The notes below the pieces were generated by a model. That model was not told the origin of the DNA, did no database searches, and was given only the letters and a program-made list of their open reading frames with translations. Of a DNA stretch of 64,000 bases, positions 62,016-64,000 are shown in pieces. Position numbers and translations under genes: made by a program. The stretch's first letter is position 1. Every line of letters starts with the position of its first letter. The DNA comes from Prauserella flavalba (GTDB lineage: Bacteria > Actinomycetota > Actinomycetes > Mycobacteriales > Pseudonocardiaceae), in NCBI RefSeq assembly GCF_003202235.1, contig NZ_MASU01000012.1:1-64000 (forward strand), in the 5' to 3' direction.

Positions 62016-62034
62016 TCCCGAACGCCCCCAAGGA

Positions 62035-63249
62035 TCATTGGTCGGTTTTACCGAGACACCGCCGCGCGATTTCGCGACCGATGGGAAACGATGCGGTGGC
62101 GGCCGGTGACGGCGCGTTGAGCAGGTGGACGAACCGGTCGTCCTCGGCGAAGGCGAAGTCGTCCACCAGTGTGCCGTCGTGGCGAATCGCCTGTGCGCGA
62201 ACCCCGGCAGGCGCCGCCACCAGGTCGGCGGAGCGGACCTCGGGAACCAGTCGGCGCACCGCGCGCACGAACAGCGGCTTGAGCATCGAGCGCAGCATCT
62301 CCGCCCCGCCCTGGCGCCAGTACGCCCTGGCGAGCACCCGCAGGCCCCGGTTGCTGAGAACGTCGCGCACCCCGGCCCAATCCACGGAGCTCTTGCGGTA
62401 GCCCTCCCGAGCCAGCGCGAGCACCGCGTTCGGTCCAACATGGACACCGCCGGCGGTCATGCGCGTCAGATGCACCCCGAGGAACGGGAAGGCCGGGTCC
62501 GGAACCGGGTACACCAGGTTCTTCACCAGGTACTGCCGATCATCGACGAGTTCGAAGCACTCGCCCCGGAACGGTACGATCCGCACCGAATCGTCGTGCC
62601 CGCCACGCCGCGCCAGCCGGTCGCTGTGCAGGCCGGCGCAGTTCGCGACCCGCCTGGCCGTGATGTCACCGCGGTCGGTCTGGACGACGACCTCGCGGGC
62701 GCCCCTGGCGAACCCGGTCACCCGCGTCGACGTCAGCATCAGCACGCCGCGTCCTTCCAGGACCTCCGCCAGTTTGCGAGCGACAGCACCGAAATCGCAG
62801 GTTCCGGTGGCCGGCACGTGCAGCCCGGCCAGCCCGCGAACGTAGGGCTCGTGTTCCCGGATCTGCTCCGGCACCAGCGGGTGCACCGACAGGCCGTTCG
62901 CCACACCCCGTTCGCGCAGTTTTTCCAGCCGGGGCAGCTCTTCCGGCTCGGTCGCCACAATGATCTTGCCGGACCGGGTGACCGGCAAGCCGTGCCGGTC
63001 ACAGAACTCCGCCACCTCCTGCCCGCCCTGCCTGGCCATCGTGGCCTTGAGACTGCCTAGCGGGTAGTAGATCCCGCTGTGGATCACGCCGCTGTTGTGG
63101 CCGGTCTGGTGCCGGGCCCAGCCGTCCTCCTTCTCCAGCACGGCGACCGAGCGGTCCGGGTTTGCGTCGGTGATGGCCAGCGCGGTCGTCAGGCCGACGA
63201 TCCCGCCGCCGACGATGACAATGTCGTGTGTCATACCGGGCGCGCTCAC
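62035..63249 (-). CDS. L-2-hydroxyglutarate oxidase-like FAD oxidoreductase (LhgO)
   Basis: A DAO-fold flavoprotein of 404 residues: IVIVGGGIVGLTTALAI near the N-terminus, HQTGHNSGVIHSGIYYPLGS and FRGECFELV are hallmarks of the LhgO/L2HGDH family. GTG 63249 overlaps the stop of the thiamine-diphosphate enzyme; ATG 63234 is an alternative. It oxidises an L-2-hydroxy acid to the 2-oxo acid. The upstream neighbour could then act on that 2-oxo acid. Confidence 0.88.
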   Translation of the reverse strand: MSAPGMTHDIVIVGGGIVGLTTALAITDANPDRSVAVLEKEDGWARHQTGHNSGVIHSGIYYPLGSLKATMARQGGQEVAEFCDRHGLPVTRSGKIIVATEPEELPRLEKLRERGVANGLSVHPLVPEQIREHEPYVRGLAGLHVPATGTCDFGAVARKLAEVLEGRGVLMLTSTRVTGFARGAREVVVQTDRGDITARRVANCAGLHSDRLARRGGHDDSVRIVPFRGECFELVDDRQYLVKNLVYPVPDPAFPFLGVHLTRMTAGGVHVGPNAVLALAREGYRKSSVDWAGVRDVLSNRGLRVLARAYWRQGGAEMLRSMLKPLFVRAVRRLVPEVRSADLVAAPAGVRAQAIRHDGTLVDDFAFAEDDRFVHLLNAPSPAATASFPIGREIARRCLGKTDQ

Positions 63250-64000
63250 ATCCTGATCTCGAGCAAGGCCGGCCGGTCGGCGGCCAGGATCCGGTCGAGC
63301 GGCTCGTCGAGCCCGTCGAGCGAGTCGACGACCTCACCGAGGCAGCCGAACGACCGTGCGTACTGCGCGAAATCCGGGTTGACCAGCGACGTGCCCACCA
63401 CGCGGCCGGGGTACTTCTTCTCCTGGTGCGCACGGATCGTCCCGTACATCGAGTTGTTGATGACGACCACGAGCACCGGGAGCCCGTACTGCACGACGGT
63501 GGCCAACTCGTTGCCGGACATGAGGAAGCAACCGTCGCCGGCGAACGCGACCACGGCCCGCTCCGGGAAAGCGAGCTTCGCCGCGATGGCCGCCGGCAGC
63601 CCGTAGCCCATCGACCCGCTGGTCGGCGCGACCTGCGCCGGGTAGCTGCCGAACTCGGAGTTGCGGTGCACGGAGACCGCGTAGTTCCCGGCGCCGCTGG
63701 CGATCAGCGCGTCCTGGGGAAGTTTGGCGCGGATGGCCCGAATGAACTCCGCGAGGCGGGCTGCCTCGCCCTGGTTCTCCGTCGCGATCCACTCGCGGTA
63801 CCCGGCACGCGCGTCGGCGGTCCACTCGGCCCACCGGGGCGCGGCGGGCGGTTCGGTGGTGCTCAGCTCGCCGAGGAAGGCCTGGATGTCGGCGTGGACG
63901 GCCAGTTCCAGCTGGTAGACCCGGCCGAGCTCCTCCTCCCCGACATGGACATGCACCAGTCGCTGCCGGGGCCGGGGAGCCTCCAGCAGGCGGTATCCGG
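63246..64000 (-). CDS. Thiamine-diphosphate-dependent enzyme (acetolactate synthase-like), C-terminal part
   Basis: The frame runs off the right edge, leaving about 250 C-terminal residues. The ThDP motif begins VVAFAGDGCFLMSGNELATV and ends VVVINNSMYGTIR (GDG to NN, about 30 residues), as in the decarboxylase/ligase superfamily. SGSMGYGLPAAIAAKLA precedes it. Possible activities are decarboxylation of a 2-oxo acid, acyloin formation or 2-hydroxyacyl-CoA lysis; the visible part does not decide. Coupled to the LhgO-like gene. Confidence 0.87.
   Translation of the reverse strand, partial: GYRLLEAPRPRQRLVHVHVGEEELGRVYQLELAVHADIQAFLGELSTTEPPAAPRWAEWTADARAGYREWIATENQGEAARLAEFIRAIRAKLPQDALIASGAGNYAVSVHRNSEFGSYPAQVAPTSGSMGYGLPAAIAAKLAFPERAVVAFAGDGCFLMSGNELATVVQYGLPVLVVVINNSMYGTIRAHQEKKYPGRVVGTSLVNPDFAQYARSFGCLGEVVDSLDGLDEPLDRILAADRPALLEIRM

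Overview
The window is GC-rich actinomycete chromosome, most likely Pseudonocardiaceae (Amycolatopsis-like). This rests on Mce/YrbE transporters, GTG and TTG starts with strong purine-rich ribosome binding sites, and many 4-bp ATGA/GTGA gene overlaps. No tRNA, rRNA, CRISPR array or replication origin was seen. Almost everything is catabolic: five gene blocks for hydrophobic or aromatic acids, separated by IS elements and a decayed stretch.

Region 1 (1-19.4 kb, all minus strand). An 18-kb run starts with a biphenyl/phenylpropionate-type ring-hydroxylating dioxygenase (alpha, beta), then meta-cleavage hydrolase, extradiol dioxygenase, Rieske ferredoxin, ferredoxin reductase, cis-diol dehydrogenase and an SCP2-like protein. 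It continues without a clear break into an ECF sigma factor, a small membrane protein, two YrbE permeases, an ABC ATPase and six MCE proteins. The last mce gene is cut by an IS701-family element at the left edge.

Region 2 (20-31.9 kb). An SMP-30-type lactonase faces an acyl-CoA ligase / VOC protein / luciferase-like monooxygenase operon. An AcoR-like activator follows, then RibBA, flavin reductase, aldehyde dehydrogenase, alcohol dehydrogenase and a frameshifted acyl-CoA dehydrogenase. Matching 17-bp palindromes lie before the ligase, the activator and perhaps RibBA. The set looks like a two-component flavin monooxygenase pathway with its own flavin supply.

Region 3 (31.9-43.9 kb), decayed. 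An EthD-like protein, AraC regulator, P450 and reductase are intact. Next come a broken IclR gene, a broken second reductase and a two-subunit PEP-synthase-like aryl kinase whose mobile-domain subunit is scrambled across both strands. A cut histidine phosphatase, a remnant of a type I-E cas operon (cas7e-cas5e-cas6e) and an IS3-family element complete the region. At least seven indels fall in about 11 kb.

Region 4 (43.9-60.7 kb). This is a CoA-thioester ring-degradation cluster: amidohydrolase, aldehyde dehydrogenase, two MaoC-type proteins, thioesterase, TetR regulator and SDR on one side. On the other side are a PaaABCD-like oxygenase, BadI-like ring hydrolase, 7Fe-type ferredoxin, DUF35-thiolase fusion, MaoC hydratase and ferredoxin reductase. 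A secreted alpha/beta hydrolase, CoA ligase, crotonase and FabG-like SDR follow on the plus strand. ATTGATC/GATCAAT words recur in the control regions and suggest a shared TetR regulon.

Region 5 (60.7-64 kb). MFS transporter, LhgO-like oxidase and a thiamine-diphosphate enzyme that runs off the right edge, all on the minus strand.
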